DNA of 64,000 nucleotides, taken from NCBI GenBank assembly GCA_012518615.1, contig JAAYRU010000002.1:1-64000 (forward strand), given 5' to 3'. The notes under the pieces were generated by a model. That model had not been told where the DNA came from. It worked only from the letters and a program-made list of their open reading frames with translations, and searched no databases. The stretch comes from Christensenellaceae bacterium. Its GTDB lineage: Bacteria > Bacillota > Clostridia > Christensenellales > Aristaeellaceae. Position 1 is the stretch's first letter. Each line of letters opens with the position of its first letter. A program made the position numbers and the translations under genes. This document shows, in pieces, positions 8,483 to 16,959 of this stretch.

Positions 8483-9781
8483 CTATTTACACAGTAATTC
8501 CGGCGCATACTGCTTGTACAAAAGCTCTAATATAAGAATTAGATTTCGTGTAATGTGGAAAGGGTCTTTAACAGGCAAGGCGACAACCTTTTCTTGAGGC
8601 TTGCCCTCGCGAGTTAAAATCTGTACCCATTCTTTTATTTCTCTATCTGGATTTGGAAATGTTGAGAAAGTATACTCAAATATTCTATCGTGCCATTTTA
8701 AAAACTCATCATTTCCGCTTATAAAATAGCATAACAGGGTTGAATAAAGCGCTTCGGAGTGAATCCACCACAATTTATCTCCCCAGCCTGAAAGCTGCTT
8801 TGTCATAGGCTCATCAGCAACGCCATCTAAAATACCTATAGGTTCGCCCCCGTCAATAGCGCAAAAATGCAGAATGCCGCCGTATTCCGTGTCCCAGCCC
8901 CTTTCAAGCGCGTTTAGGGCTACGGGAATAATAATTTCTTTCCAACTAGGGTTAGAAGTAAAATTGGCAGCGTCTATTAAAAACCACACATCCTCGAGTG
9001 TATGTCCGGGGTTCATATGCTGCCCTAATATTTGCGGGAAAACTTTATTATCGGAAGTAATCACCTCGCGCATGATATAGTTTTCATCAACAAAATTTTC
9101 TAATATATCTGACGCAAAACCTTCAAGGTTTTGTCTGATAGCGCTTACATCTTCCTTGGCAAGCCGCTTAGCAGTTTTAAGCAATTCACAGCTTACATTT
9201 GAAAAAATCATAGGGATTCCATGCGCGCGGTATTTCTTACTCAAGGGATAAGGCAGGGTATGATAATCATTATTTTTTAGGCGGACAAGCGCGTTGTCAT
9301 ATAGCTTTTTAGCGAAATTATACGCTTTAATATCTTTGCTTATTGACGCAAATTTAGAAAGCCCTAAAATAACAAAGCAGTCTGCATATATGCTCATATC
9401 AAGCGGCATGTCTGCCTCTATCCTCTTATGAGTGCCATCACGCTCCATTAAAAAGACACATCTATAATCCTCAGGCGATATTAGGCAATGTTTCATTAAA
9501 AATTCCGCGCCCTGTTTTGCTAATTCGTAAAAAGCGCTTCTCTCTTCTTCATCAAAAATAGGGCAGGGAGTTGCATACAGCTTTGAAAACATCCACACAA
9601 ACCTACCTTGACTCCATGTATATTTATCATATGAAACAAGGTTTTTCCCGAAGTTATCGAAGCAATTCAAAAACCCGCCGTGTATTTTATCATGGCATCT
9701 CTTAAGCCAAAAATATAATATATTTGATTTTAACTCGTTCTCATAAAAGCCTATAAGCTTTATAAACTCAATATTATCCAT
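8483..9781 (-). CDS. AGE-family sugar 2-epimerase
   Basis: A 432-residue (alpha/alpha)6-barrel protein of the N-acylglucosamine 2-epimerase/cellobiose epimerase family. Family features include the KIHGGFLNCFD segment near residue 32, WSQGRFVWMFSKLY, LGQHMNPGHTLEDVW, TEYGGILHF and KLWWIHSEALYS, which supply the aromatic and His active-site residues. Typical members interconvert GlcNAc and ManNAc or epimerise the reducing glucose of disaccharides. The nag context favours an amino sugar, but this is not proven. It is the last gene of the operon that begins at the binding protein at 13016-14248. GGAGAG precedes the ATG, and the gene starts 14 bases after the larA-like stop. Confidence 0.85.
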   Translation of the reverse strand: MDNIEFIKLIGFYENELKSNILYFWLKRCHDKIHGGFLNCFDNFGKNLVSYDKYTWSQGRFVWMFSKLYATPCPIFDEEERSAFYELAKQGAEFLMKHCLISPEDYRCVFLMERDGTHKRIEADMPLDMSIYADCFVILGLSKFASISKDIKAYNFAKKLYDNALVRLKNNDYHTLPYPLSKKYRAHGIPMIFSNVSCELLKTAKRLAKEDVSAIRQNLEGFASDILENFVDENYIMREVITSDNKVFPQILGQHMNPGHTLEDVWFLIDAANFTSNPSWKEIIIPVALNALERGWDTEYGGILHFCAIDGGEPIGILDGVADEPMTKQLSGWGDKLWWIHSEALYSTLLCYFISGNDEFLKWHDRIFEYTFSTFPNPDREIKEWVQILTREGKPQEKVVALPVKDPFHITRNLILILELLYKQYAPELLCK

Positions 9782-9795
9782 TGTTACTCTCCGCT

Positions 9796-11067
9796 TTATT
9801 CATATAAGAAGGTTTCAGCGCCATTTGATAGCGCGCCTATGCGGCAATTAGGGTTTTCCGCTATAAGGCTATCAATAAGGGATTGAAATTCCGCAACATT
9901 ATAATGCTCACAGCCGCATTGCCTCATATCTTCCGCGCTTACGCCGTCGCTTACTACAATTAGTCTTCGCCTGCGGCGGAGTTTAGACATGCTATTGCCT
10001 ACCGCAAGCGCCAAAGGGTCATCTACTGTTTTACCTGAGATACACTCACGAACGGCACTATCCCCATCATCTCGCCCCATGCATTTTGGGTATTCGGGGT
10101 GAGGACCCACGCCCTCATAATTAGGGCTAAGTAGTATCATAATCCCTCCCCTATCGCCTTTAACGGCAGCTTCCGCTGCGTACAAGGCCTTTGGGGATTG
10201 CCAAAAGTCTTGGTCAGCGGGGTGAGATGATGCAATCATAATATCCGCCTTCTCGGTAACCTTGAAACCTATAATCTCTTTTCCTCTGCGTACGCCCTCT
10301 CTATGCGCCTTTACATAGTGACCAGCAACTACATCAACAATTTCCGCCTTGGCGTTGAGTACCACATTGATTATAAAATCAAGCCCAACGGAATCCACCC
10401 ATTGCTCCATCATGTCACGAATAGGCGTTGTATCAAGTCCATATAAGTTTTCATCATATAATGATGCCACAAGGTGAAAATATGCCACTGTTTTTTCGCC
10501 CGCAACGCCGGGATATATTATTTTTCCGCCGCCTCCCCAGCCCATTACAGGGTGTGGTACAAGGCAGCCTATACCTATATGTATATCCGAATCCATTACG
10601 GCTTTAGTAACTAAAATATCTACGCCTTCAGGGGTTTTACCAACATATGTAAGCCCCTCGGGTTTGCGAAACTCTGAATTAATAACTCGATAGTTATTAT
10701 ATATATCAGCGCCTACACGCTCTTTTAACTCTTCTTCAGTCATATAGCGGTGGCTGCCCAGCGCCGCTACTATAACTATGTTTTTAGGCAGCGCACCAAA
10801 GCTTAATAAATGTGATAATAATATGGGAAGTATGGTAGATATAGGAGTTGGTCTTGAAATATCATCTATAATAATTGCTATTGTTTTTTCATGGCTAATA
10901 ATATCTTCCAGTCTAGACCCGCCAATAGGATTTGAAACCGCTTCTTCTATCAATTTTTCAAGGTCTACACATGGATTTACAAATTCAGGGTCCATCATCC
11001 CAATAAAATTCTTTTTGGGAATATTTACAGAAACCTTTTCTTTTCCATAGGGTAAAGTAATCAACAT
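9796..11067 (-). CDS. LarA-family nickel-pincer racemase/epimerase (copy 1)
   Basis: About 423 residues, homologous to lactate racemase LarA (DUF2088). Members use a nickel-pincer nucleotide to racemise or epimerise 2-hydroxyacids and sugar acids. The key positions are intact: DD-x-SRPTP near 68-75, GSHRY (His106), VPHPVMGW (His172), GGGGK (Lys182, cofactor attachment) and AYFH (His198), close to L. plantarum numbering. I chose the ATG at 11067, eight bases after AAGGAG, over an upstream TTG. It lies between the sugar permeases and the AGE epimerase, so a sugar acid is more likely than lactate. Cofactor genes larB, larC and larE are not in the window. A second copy is at 14482-15756. Confidence 0.85.
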   Translation of the reverse strand: MLITLPYGKEKVSVNIPKKNFIGMMDPEFVNPCVDLEKLIEEAVSNPIGGSRLEDIISHEKTIAIIIDDISRPTPISTILPILLSHLLSFGALPKNIVIVAALGSHRYMTEEELKERVGADIYNNYRVINSEFRKPEGLTYVGKTPEGVDILVTKAVMDSDIHIGIGCLVPHPVMGWGGGGKIIYPGVAGEKTVAYFHLVASLYDENLYGLDTTPIRDMMEQWVDSVGLDFIINVVLNAKAEIVDVVAGHYVKAHREGVRRGKEIIGFKVTEKADIMIASSHPADQDFWQSPKALYAAEAAVKGDRGGIMILLSPNYEGVGPHPEYPKCMGRDDGDSAVRECISGKTVDDPLALAVGNSMSKLRRRRRLIVVSDGVSAEDMRQCGCEHYNVAEFQSLIDSLIAENPNCRIGALSNGAETFLYE

Positions 11068-11141
11068 CAATTGAGCTCCTTTTAATAAATCTATTTACAA
11101 AGCTAATATTGTTTCAGCTTGAAACCGCAAGAATAAAATCA

Positions 11142-11990
11142 TTATTTAATCGCTCCCTTTGTAACATCTCCGGTAATATATTTTCTTATGGAAATAAAGA
11201 GAATAACCAACGGAGTTGTTGCAATTGTCGCCCCCGCCATAACCAGATGCCAAGGAATACCTATTGCAGGGTTGTTTTTTAGAATTTCGTATAGCTTTAC
11301 TATTATAGTCTTCTTGGATGTTGAAGCTGTAAAAGTAAAGGCAAACAAGAACTCATTCCATGTACGGGTAAAAGCAAATATTATTGCAACTGCAATGCCC
11401 ATAGAAGCAATCGGCAGTGATATTCTAATCAGCGCTTGAAACCTGCTGCAGCCGTCTATCTTTGCGGATTCAAGCACCTCAACCGGTACATTGTCAAAAC
11501 TGCTCTTTAGCATTAATACGATAAATGCCAAGTTAAAAGTTACATTCATCAGAACTAGGCTAACATGATTATCAATCAAGCCCCAGTTGTTCATCTGTTG
11601 ATATAGAGGTATTATTACTATTATTGGTGCAAACATCTGACTAACTAACACTAAATAATATATTATATCCTTAAACCAGTAATCCAGCTTAGACATAGCA
11701 TAGGCAGCGGGTATGCCTATTAACAATATGGTTATTATAGTGCCTATTGCAACTATTATGCTGTTTTTAAAGCCCACGAGTATATCCATTTTTTCGAATA
11801 CTTCAATGTAGTTTTCCCAAGCAGGCTCGCTTGGCAGCCACCTAACAGGTCTTGAAAAAACTTCATTCGCGGGTTTAAGCGAAACTGTTATCATTGCCAC
11901 GACCGGAAAGAACAAAAATACAATCATAGCAATTACAACCAGCGCAAGCAGAAATTTATATGCCCTTTTGCGAATCTTATTTCTATTCAA
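11142..11990 (-). CDS. Carbohydrate ABC transporter permease, MalG type
   Basis: A 282-residue protein with about six membrane helices and the EAA loop LESAKIDGCSRFQALI. Its start overlaps the end of the MalF-type gene by eight bases, showing translational coupling, and AAGGAGG precedes the ATG. Together with 11983-12864 and the binding protein at 13016-14248 it forms the second sugar importer of the window. No ATPase gene is present. Confidence 0.9.
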   Translation of the reverse strand: MNRNKIRKRAYKFLLALVVIAMIVFLFFPVVAMITVSLKPANEVFSRPVRWLPSEPAWENYIEVFEKMDILVGFKNSIIVAIGTIITILLIGIPAAYAMSKLDYWFKDIIYYLVLVSQMFAPIIVIIPLYQQMNNWGLIDNHVSLVLMNVTFNLAFIVLMLKSSFDNVPVEVLESAKIDGCSRFQALIRISLPIASMGIAVAIIFAFTRTWNEFLFAFTFTASTSKKTIIVKLYEILKNNPAIGIPWHLVMAGATIATTPLVILFISIRKYITGDVTKGAIK

Positions 11991-12864
11991 ATGATACCTC
12001 CTTGTTTTTCGACCTTACATACAGAACGGAGAATATTGATAGAATAATAAAGCAAATTATGCTTATAGCTGAAGCGTATCCTCTGTTGTTAAATTCAAAG
12101 GCATTCTGATAAACAAGGTTTACAAGGATTGAAGATGAATTAGCAGGGCCGCCGGTAGTCATCATATAAATAACATCAAACGAGTTAAAAGCCCATATAC
12201 CTATTAGCAGCGCCAGCGTCCTTACATCGGTAAATATTAAATGTATAGTAATGTGAAAGAATTTTCTTAAATGCCCCGCTCCGTCTATAGACGCCGCCTC
12301 ATATATATATGTTGGAATAGAATATAAGGACGCCAATATATTTAGCGCGCAAAACGGAGCAACCGCCCATACATTTACAATCAGCACCGCCAAAAGCGAT
12401 GTTGCGGGGTTGCCAAGGAAAGACATAGGTCTTTCCAAGATATTTAAATCAAGCAATAATTGAGTTATATGCCCAAAGGTTGGGTGGTACATAAGCCTCC
12501 ATACCACGCAGGACACAGCCGCCGGCATGGCGTAAGGTATCAACATTACCCCAGTAAGAACACGCTTGCCAACAAAATTATTATAAAGGACAAGCGCCAT
12601 CAATAGACCTATAAGAATTTTCGCGGCAACGCCTACAAAAACCCATATAAAAGTGTTTTTGAGTACCATGGAAGCATCTTTACTGTTGAAAAACTTGATG
12701 TAATTATCAAACTGTATAAATTCAACATCGCCATTCGCTTTTATTTGAAGAAATGAGTTTTCAAAAACCTGTATTATAGGACTTAATATAAAAACGCCAA
12801 AAAATATCAACATCGGCAAGACGTATAATAAGTTTGTTGTTTTTATTATATTATCCCTTTTCAT
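11983..12864 (-). CDS. Carbohydrate ABC transporter permease, MalF type
   Basis: A 293-residue membrane protein with about six helices. The EAA loop reads YEAASIDGAGHLRKFF, and the typical MTTGGPANSSSILV segment lies near the C-terminus. TGGAGG precedes the ATG. It is separated from the upstream binding-protein gene by about 150 bases holding two hairpins, which may reduce permease expression. Confidence 0.9.
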   Translation of the reverse strand: MKRDNIIKTTNLLYVLPMLIFFGVFILSPIIQVFENSFLQIKANGDVEFIQFDNYIKFFNSKDASMVLKNTFIWVFVGVAAKILIGLLMALVLYNNFVGKRVLTGVMLIPYAMPAAVSCVVWRLMYHPTFGHITQLLLDLNILERPMSFLGNPATSLLAVLIVNVWAVAPFCALNILASLYSIPTYIYEAASIDGAGHLRKFFHITIHLIFTDVRTLALLIGIWAFNSFDVIYMMTTGGPANSSSILVNLVYQNAFEFNNRGYASAISIICFIILSIFSVLYVRSKNKEVSFE

Positions 12865-12891
12865 TAATATGCCTCCATTTTATTATGGAAC

Positions 12892-12945
12892 CCGGAGATA
12901 GAGTGTGTTTACCCTATCTCCGGTATACAGAGAATTACACTCTGT
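12892..12945 (-). other. Two intercistronic hairpins after the binding-protein gene
   Basis: CCGGAGATAG (12892-12901) and CTATCTCCGG (12914-12923) form a perfect ten-base stem with a 12-base loop. A second small stem, ACAGAG/CTCTGT, lies beside it (about 12927-12945). Neither has a strong U tract on the minus strand. They most likely protect the binding-protein mRNA 3' end or partly stop transcription before the permeases. Confidence 0.6.
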
Positions 12946-13015
12946 TTGTTTTAGAATAAGAACTAATCAAAGCTTTAAGCTTAGGATTTAATTCAAATTC
13001 CAAAAGATTTGCCTA

Positions 13016-14248
13016 TTATTGGGCAGCCAATACCTCATTGCAATCTTTTTCAGCCGCTTCAAAGGCTTCCGCAGCCGTCAATTGACCGAATACCGCCTTT
13101 GTTACATTGTCCGCCATTATTTTCTGAATTTCTTCCCAGCAGGTTATAGAGGGCTTAAACTTAGCAATAGGCTCCATAGCTGCAAAGGGCGCTACAAACA
13201 CATTCGCTTCATCAGTGAATATAGGCATTTCTTTATAATAGCTGGCTTGATTGGGTACAAAGCCCGCCTTGTCTATTACAACGCCCTGATATTTCGCCTG
13301 ATGCCAGAACTCCAGCCATTTTGCGGTAATATCCTGATTGCCGGTATTAAACACCAAGTCCACATCCATTACGCCATATGAATAGGCTTCTCCGCCGGGG
13401 CCTTTTAGGGGCTGCAGTATCGTAGCCCAATCATAGTTTTCACCAGCTGCTTTAAGCGCGGCTAAGCCTTGCGCGTTATGAACATAAGCGGCAGCGGTTT
13501 GAGTTGTAAAGTTAGACTGGGTTTCGTTTATAGTCGCTTCGCCATAGTCCGGTACTGCATATTTAGCAAGGTCTACATACATCTGTAAGGCGGCAACGCC
13601 TTCTTCGGTATTAAAGGCTACGGTTTTTTGATCTTCACTTAGAACATCCGCACCATACGCCCATAGGATAGGAAGGAAGCAGTCAATTGTGTTTTTGGGA
13701 TGACCCGCAACTAAAGTATAGGCGTAGGGACAGGTTTTGCCGCAAAGCTCAGGCGCAAGCTCTAGCAAGCCTTCCCAAGTAGTCGGGGGTTCATCGCTTA
13801 CTTCATCAAAAGCAGTCTGGTTAATCAGTATGGAGCGGACGGACATATACGACGGCATTGCCCAAAGCTCTCCATTTACGGAACAGACATCCCTCGCGGC
13901 TTTAGAAAAATCATCATACAATTCTTTGCTGATTAAATCATCTATAGCCACGGTATATCCCGCCTCTTTGAACTGTACAGTCCAAGAACTGAAACCATAC
14001 ATGGAATCCGGCATATTACCGGCTTCAGCAAGCGTTAGTATCTTTGAATAAGCGTCAGAATAGGACCAGCTTTCAAGGTTTACCTTTACGCCTTCCTTTT
14101 CCTCAAAAGCTTTCGCCGCTTCCTCTAGCAACTCCATACCTGTGTTGCCAAGAGTTACATAGGTTATCTCTTTAGTTTCCGCAACGGTTGGTAGCACAAG
14201 TACCATCACGAGGCTCAAAGAGAGTAGTACCAACAGCATTTTTTTCAT
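13016..14248 (-). CDS. Extracellular sugar-binding protein of ABC transporter
   Basis: A 410-residue solute-binding protein, first gene of the operon with permeases 11983-12864 and 11142-11990, LarA copy 1 and the AGE epimerase. The signal peptide of about 23 residues ends TVA-E with no lipobox cysteine. The mature protein has the expected alternation of strands and helices, and the YSFGVMD-type and PNQASYY segments of family-1 binding proteins near the C-terminus. Its leader carries conserved repeat B and an extended -10 promoter upstream. The substrate is not known. The neighbours point to a sugar, amino sugar or sugar acid conjugate. Confidence 0.88.
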   Translation of the reverse strand: MKKMLLVLLSLSLVMVLVLPTVAETKEITYVTLGNTGMELLEEAAKAFEEKEGVKVNLESWSYSDAYSKILTLAEAGNMPDSMYGFSSWTVQFKEAGYTVAIDDLISKELYDDFSKAARDVCSVNGELWAMPSYMSVRSILINQTAFDEVSDEPPTTWEGLLELAPELCGKTCPYAYTLVAGHPKNTIDCFLPILWAYGADVLSEDQKTVAFNTEEGVAALQMYVDLAKYAVPDYGEATINETQSNFTTQTAAAYVHNAQGLAALKAAGENYDWATILQPLKGPGGEAYSYGVMDVDLVFNTGNQDITAKWLEFWHQAKYQGVVIDKAGFVPNQASYYKEMPIFTDEANVFVAPFAAMEPIAKFKPSITCWEEIQKIMADNVTKAVFGQLTAAEAFEAAEKDCNEVLAAQ

Positions 14249-14255
14249 GAGTATT

Positions 14256-14327
14256 CCTCCTTTTATTTTACATCCGATTTTTCGGATGCTATTTCCTTAG
14301 TAAAATCCTATCAGCTTGTTTGCTGAT
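14256..14327 (-). promoter_or_regulatory. Conserved leader repeat B with hairpin before the ribosome site
   Basis: The second copy of the leader seen at 8366-8437. The minus-strand hairpin CATCCGA-AAAA-TCGGATG is perfect here and lies just upstream of GGAGG. Conservation drops off upstream, which marks the element's limits and suggests a shared regulatory leader and not a recent duplication of the whole operon. Confidence 0.6.
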
Positions 14328-14407
14328 TTATCCGATAGCAGAGTTCGTAAAAACAACATTTCCTCTTATTGGCAAGCCCTAATATATTATCCACATGCTT
14401 ATTAGTT

Positions 14408-14438
14408 ATTATAACATAACTATGTGCTTATTTGCCAA
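14408..14438 (-). promoter_or_regulatory. Candidate promoter of the second sugar operon
   Basis: Read on the minus strand: TTGGCA, 19 bases, then TATAAT preceded by TG (extended -10). It lies about 160 bases upstream of the binding-protein ATG at 14248, so the transcript would include leader repeat B. The spacing is long, but the extended -10 compensates. Confidence 0.5.
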
Positions 14439-14481
14439 AAACCCCCAAAATATAGAGATAGTTTTCACATTAGGTACTCCT

Positions 14482-15756
14482 TTATTCATACAATAAAGTT
14501 TTTGCCCCATTAGATATTGCAGCTATGCGGCAATTGGGGTTTTCTGATATAAGCTTATCAATTAAGTGTTGAAACTCCGAAACCCTATAATGCTCACAAC
14601 CGCATTGCTTCATTTCTTCCGCACTTACTCCATCGCTTACTACAATTACCCTTCGTCTGCGGCGGAGCTTAGATATACTGTTGCCTACCGCAAGCGCTAG
14701 GGGGTCATCTACCGATTTACCCAAAATACACTCTCTAACAATTTCGTCGCAATCATCTTTCCCTATCCATTTTGGGTAGTCTGGGTTGGGACCTATGCCC
14801 TCGAAATTGGGGCTAAGCAGTATCATTATCCCGCCCCTATCGCCTTTGACTGCAATCTCTGCCGCTTGCAACGCCTTTGTGGATTGCCAAAAGTCTTGGT
14901 CGGCAGGGTGAGATGAGGCAATCATAATATCCGCCTTCTCCGTAAGCTTATAGCCTACTATTTGTTTTCCTCTGCGTACGCCCTCTCTATGCGCCTTTAC
15001 ATAGTGCCCCGCTACTACATCCACAATTTCCGCATTTTCATTTAATAACACATTAACTATAAAATGAAGCCCAACGGAATCTACCCATTTTTCCATCATG
15101 TCGCGAATTGGCGTAGTGTCCATGCCATAAAAGCAGCCTTCATACAGTGATGATAAAAGGTGAAAATACGCCACTACTTTTTCGCCCGCAACGCCGGGAT
15201 ATATTATCTTCCCGCCGCCGGCCCAGCCCATTGTAGGGTGCGGCACCAGACAGCCTATACCTATATGTATATCCGTATCCATTACGGCTTTAGTAACCAA
15301 AATATCTACGCCTTCGGGGGTTTTGCCTACATATGTAAGCCCCTCGGGCTTTCGAAACTCAGAATTAATTACGCGGTAATTCTCGTAAATTTCATCTCCT
15401 ACACGCTTTTTTAATTCTTCTTCAGTCATATAGCGGTGGCTACCTAGCGCCGCTACAATAACTATGTTTTCTCTTACCGCGCCAAGGCTTAATAAATGCG
15501 ACAGTAGAATAGGAAGTATAGTAGATATAGGGGTTGGCCTTGAAATGTCATCTATAATTATTGATATGGTTTTTTCGGATGTAATAATATCTTTTAGCTT
15601 CGCCCCGCCAATAGGGTTTAAAATAGCGGCTTCTATAGATTTTTCAGGGTCGGCACATGGCACCGCAAACTCAGGGTCCATCATACCTATGAAGTTATGC
15701 TTTGGGATAGTTACAGACACTCTGTCTTTCCCATAGGGTAGGTTTATTAACTCCAT
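14482..15756 (-). CDS. LarA-family nickel-pincer racemase/epimerase (copy 2)
   Basis: A 424-residue paralogue of the protein at 9796-11067, similar over its whole length. All LarA cofactor and catalytic positions are kept: DD-x-SRPTP, GSHRY (His107), VPHPTMGW (His173), GGGK (Lys183) and AYFH (His199). AAAGGAG precedes the ATG. It lies 20 bases downstream of the NagB paralogue, forming a two-gene unit transcribed before the second sugar operon. The copies differ mostly in surface segments and near residues 205-235, which may mark different substrates. Lactate is unlikely given the sugar context, but the true substrate cannot be read from the sequence. Confidence 0.85.
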   Translation of the reverse strand: MELINLPYGKDRVSVTIPKHNFIGMMDPEFAVPCADPEKSIEAAILNPIGGAKLKDIITSEKTISIIIDDISRPTPISTILPILLSHLLSLGAVRENIVIVAALGSHRYMTEEELKKRVGDEIYENYRVINSEFRKPEGLTYVGKTPEGVDILVTKAVMDTDIHIGIGCLVPHPTMGWAGGGKIIYPGVAGEKVVAYFHLLSSLYEGCFYGMDTTPIRDMMEKWVDSVGLHFIVNVLLNENAEIVDVVAGHYVKAHREGVRRGKQIVGYKLTEKADIMIASSHPADQDFWQSTKALQAAEIAVKGDRGGIMILLSPNFEGIGPNPDYPKWIGKDDCDEIVRECILGKSVDDPLALAVGNSISKLRRRRRVIVVSDGVSAEEMKQCGCEHYRVSEFQHLIDKLISENPNCRIAAISNGAKTLLYE

Positions 15757-15775
15757 GTGCGCTCCTTTCTAAAAT

Positions 15776-16534
15776 CTATTTTACTTCGCTAAGCTTGCTT
15801 GCAGCATCCTTATCTAAGAAGAGATAAGCCGAACTGTGCGTACGCAGTATAGATGCCGGGCAGCTTTCGTCTATATCGCCCTCAAGCATGTTTTTTGTAG
15901 CCTCCGCCTTGTTAAGCCCGGGGACGGTACATAGTATGTATTTGCTCTTAATAAGCGTGGGGATAGTAAGCGTTATCGCGTGGGTAGGCACTTCATCTAT
16001 GGTATTGAACAGCTTTTCATTTACCTGCTGTTGGCGGCACATATCATCAAGCTCTACTACCTTTACAGCTTTTTCGTCGTTAAATTCCGCGTTTATGGGG
16101 TCGTTGAATGCTATATGTCCGTTTTCGCCTATGCCCATAAAGCATATATCAGGCGGGTTTTCTGATATAAGTATATCATACCTCTTAGCATCTTCGCCAA
16201 CATTGCCCATATAATATATGTTTTGGAAGGGAAGCTTGCTAAATAGCCTATCCTTTAGGAATTTAGAAAACTGCTGAGGCGCGTCGTCCGCCAGCCCTAT
16301 GTAGTTATCCATATGGAAGGCGTTTACTCTTTTCCAGTCTACGGATTTTTCAGACACCAGCCTTTCCATCATCTCCGCCTGCGAGGGAGCGGCTGCGAAT
16401 ATAACATTTACTTCCTCTTTACTTTCAAGCAGCTCTTTTAGAAAGCAAATGCCCTTTTCGGCAGCTGCAATTCCCATATCCCTGCGGTTATCATGTACGC
16501 TTACTTTGAGCTTGTCCTTTGTAAAAGTACTCAC
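15776..16534 (-). CDS. Glucosamine-6-phosphate deaminase-like protein (NagB paralogue)
   Basis: A 252-residue member of the NagB/6-phosphogluconolactonase-type fold. It begins with GTG six bases after AAAGGAG. The GIGENGHIAFNDP loop is kept, but the phosphate loop is FAAAPSQ and not STGKSQ, and the catalytic segment reads FHMDNYIGL where the first copy has FHLDEYVNL. The aspartate base remains. These changes suggest a related but different aldose/ketose phosphate. It is the first gene of a unit with LarA copy 2 and is divergent from the third sugar transporter. A TTGAAA-N18-TATAAT promoter lies upstream. Confidence 0.78.
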   Translation of the reverse strand: MSTFTKDKLKVSVHDNRRDMGIAAAEKGICFLKELLESKEEVNVIFAAAPSQAEMMERLVSEKSVDWKRVNAFHMDNYIGLADDAPQQFSKFLKDRLFSKLPFQNIYYMGNVGEDAKRYDILISENPPDICFMGIGENGHIAFNDPINAEFNDEKAVKVVELDDMCRQQQVNEKLFNTIDEVPTHAITLTIPTLIKSKYILCTVPGLNKAEATKNMLEGDIDESCPASILRTHSSAYLFLDKDAASKLSEVK

Positions 16535-16641
16535 TACTGTTCTCCTTTATAAATAAGATAAGCTGATATGCCCTTTTGCGTTTGTCAAAAACAATTAATA
16601 AGACAATCCAAACAAAAGCGCCATTAATTTGATGTGCTCGT

Positions 16642-16671
16642 ATTATATGATGCCTTTCCCGCCTTTTTCAA
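16642..16671 (-). promoter_or_regulatory. Promoter of the NagB paralogue
   Basis: On the minus strand, TTGAAA and TATAAT are 18 bases apart. The start of transcription would lie about 100 bases before the GTG at 16534. Confidence 0.6.
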
Positions 16672-16708
16672 TATATATTTGCGCTTTAATCCTTAGCGAA
16701 TTTTTGTA

Positions 16709-16738
16709 TTGACTGTATTTGTGTTTTAATGATATAAT
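16709..16738 (+). promoter_or_regulatory. Distal promoter of the LplABC-type operon
   Basis: TTGACT, 18 bases, TATAAT on the plus strand, near consensus. It would give a leader of about 215 bases before the GTG at 16960. Confidence 0.6.
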
Positions 16739-16874
16739 ATTTTTTGGTATGTTAATATAATATCTATCTTCCGCATCTTTTTTTTGCATAAAAACTTAAA
16801 ATTATAAACACAAAAAAAGCTATGTAAATCCACAATAAACAGGGTTTTTCGCGCTTTCTCCCCTTCCCCCGCTA

Positions 16875-16903
16875 TTGACAAAATACGGTGCTTTTAGTAT
16901 ATT
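16875..16903 (+). promoter_or_regulatory. Proximal promoter of the LplABC-type operon
   Basis: TTGACA, exactly 17 bases, TATATT. This is the best sigma-A-type match in the window. Transcription would begin near 16910, about 50 bases before the start codon. Confidence 0.7.
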
Positions 16904-16959
16904 GAACTCGATAACAGATGATATGCACCGCCTTTGCGGTTTGTTGGAAAGGAGTACTT

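Larger units (their letters stand above)
16535..16959. other. Divergent intergenic promoter region
   Basis: This 425-base gap separates the NagB paralogue (leftward) from the LplB-type permease (rightward). It is AT-rich and holds one good leftward and two good rightward promoter candidates, listed separately. I see no gene, tRNA or clear operator palindrome. A pyrimidine-rich tract (CTTTCTCCCCTTCCCCC) lies just before the proximal rightward promoter. Confidence 0.7.
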
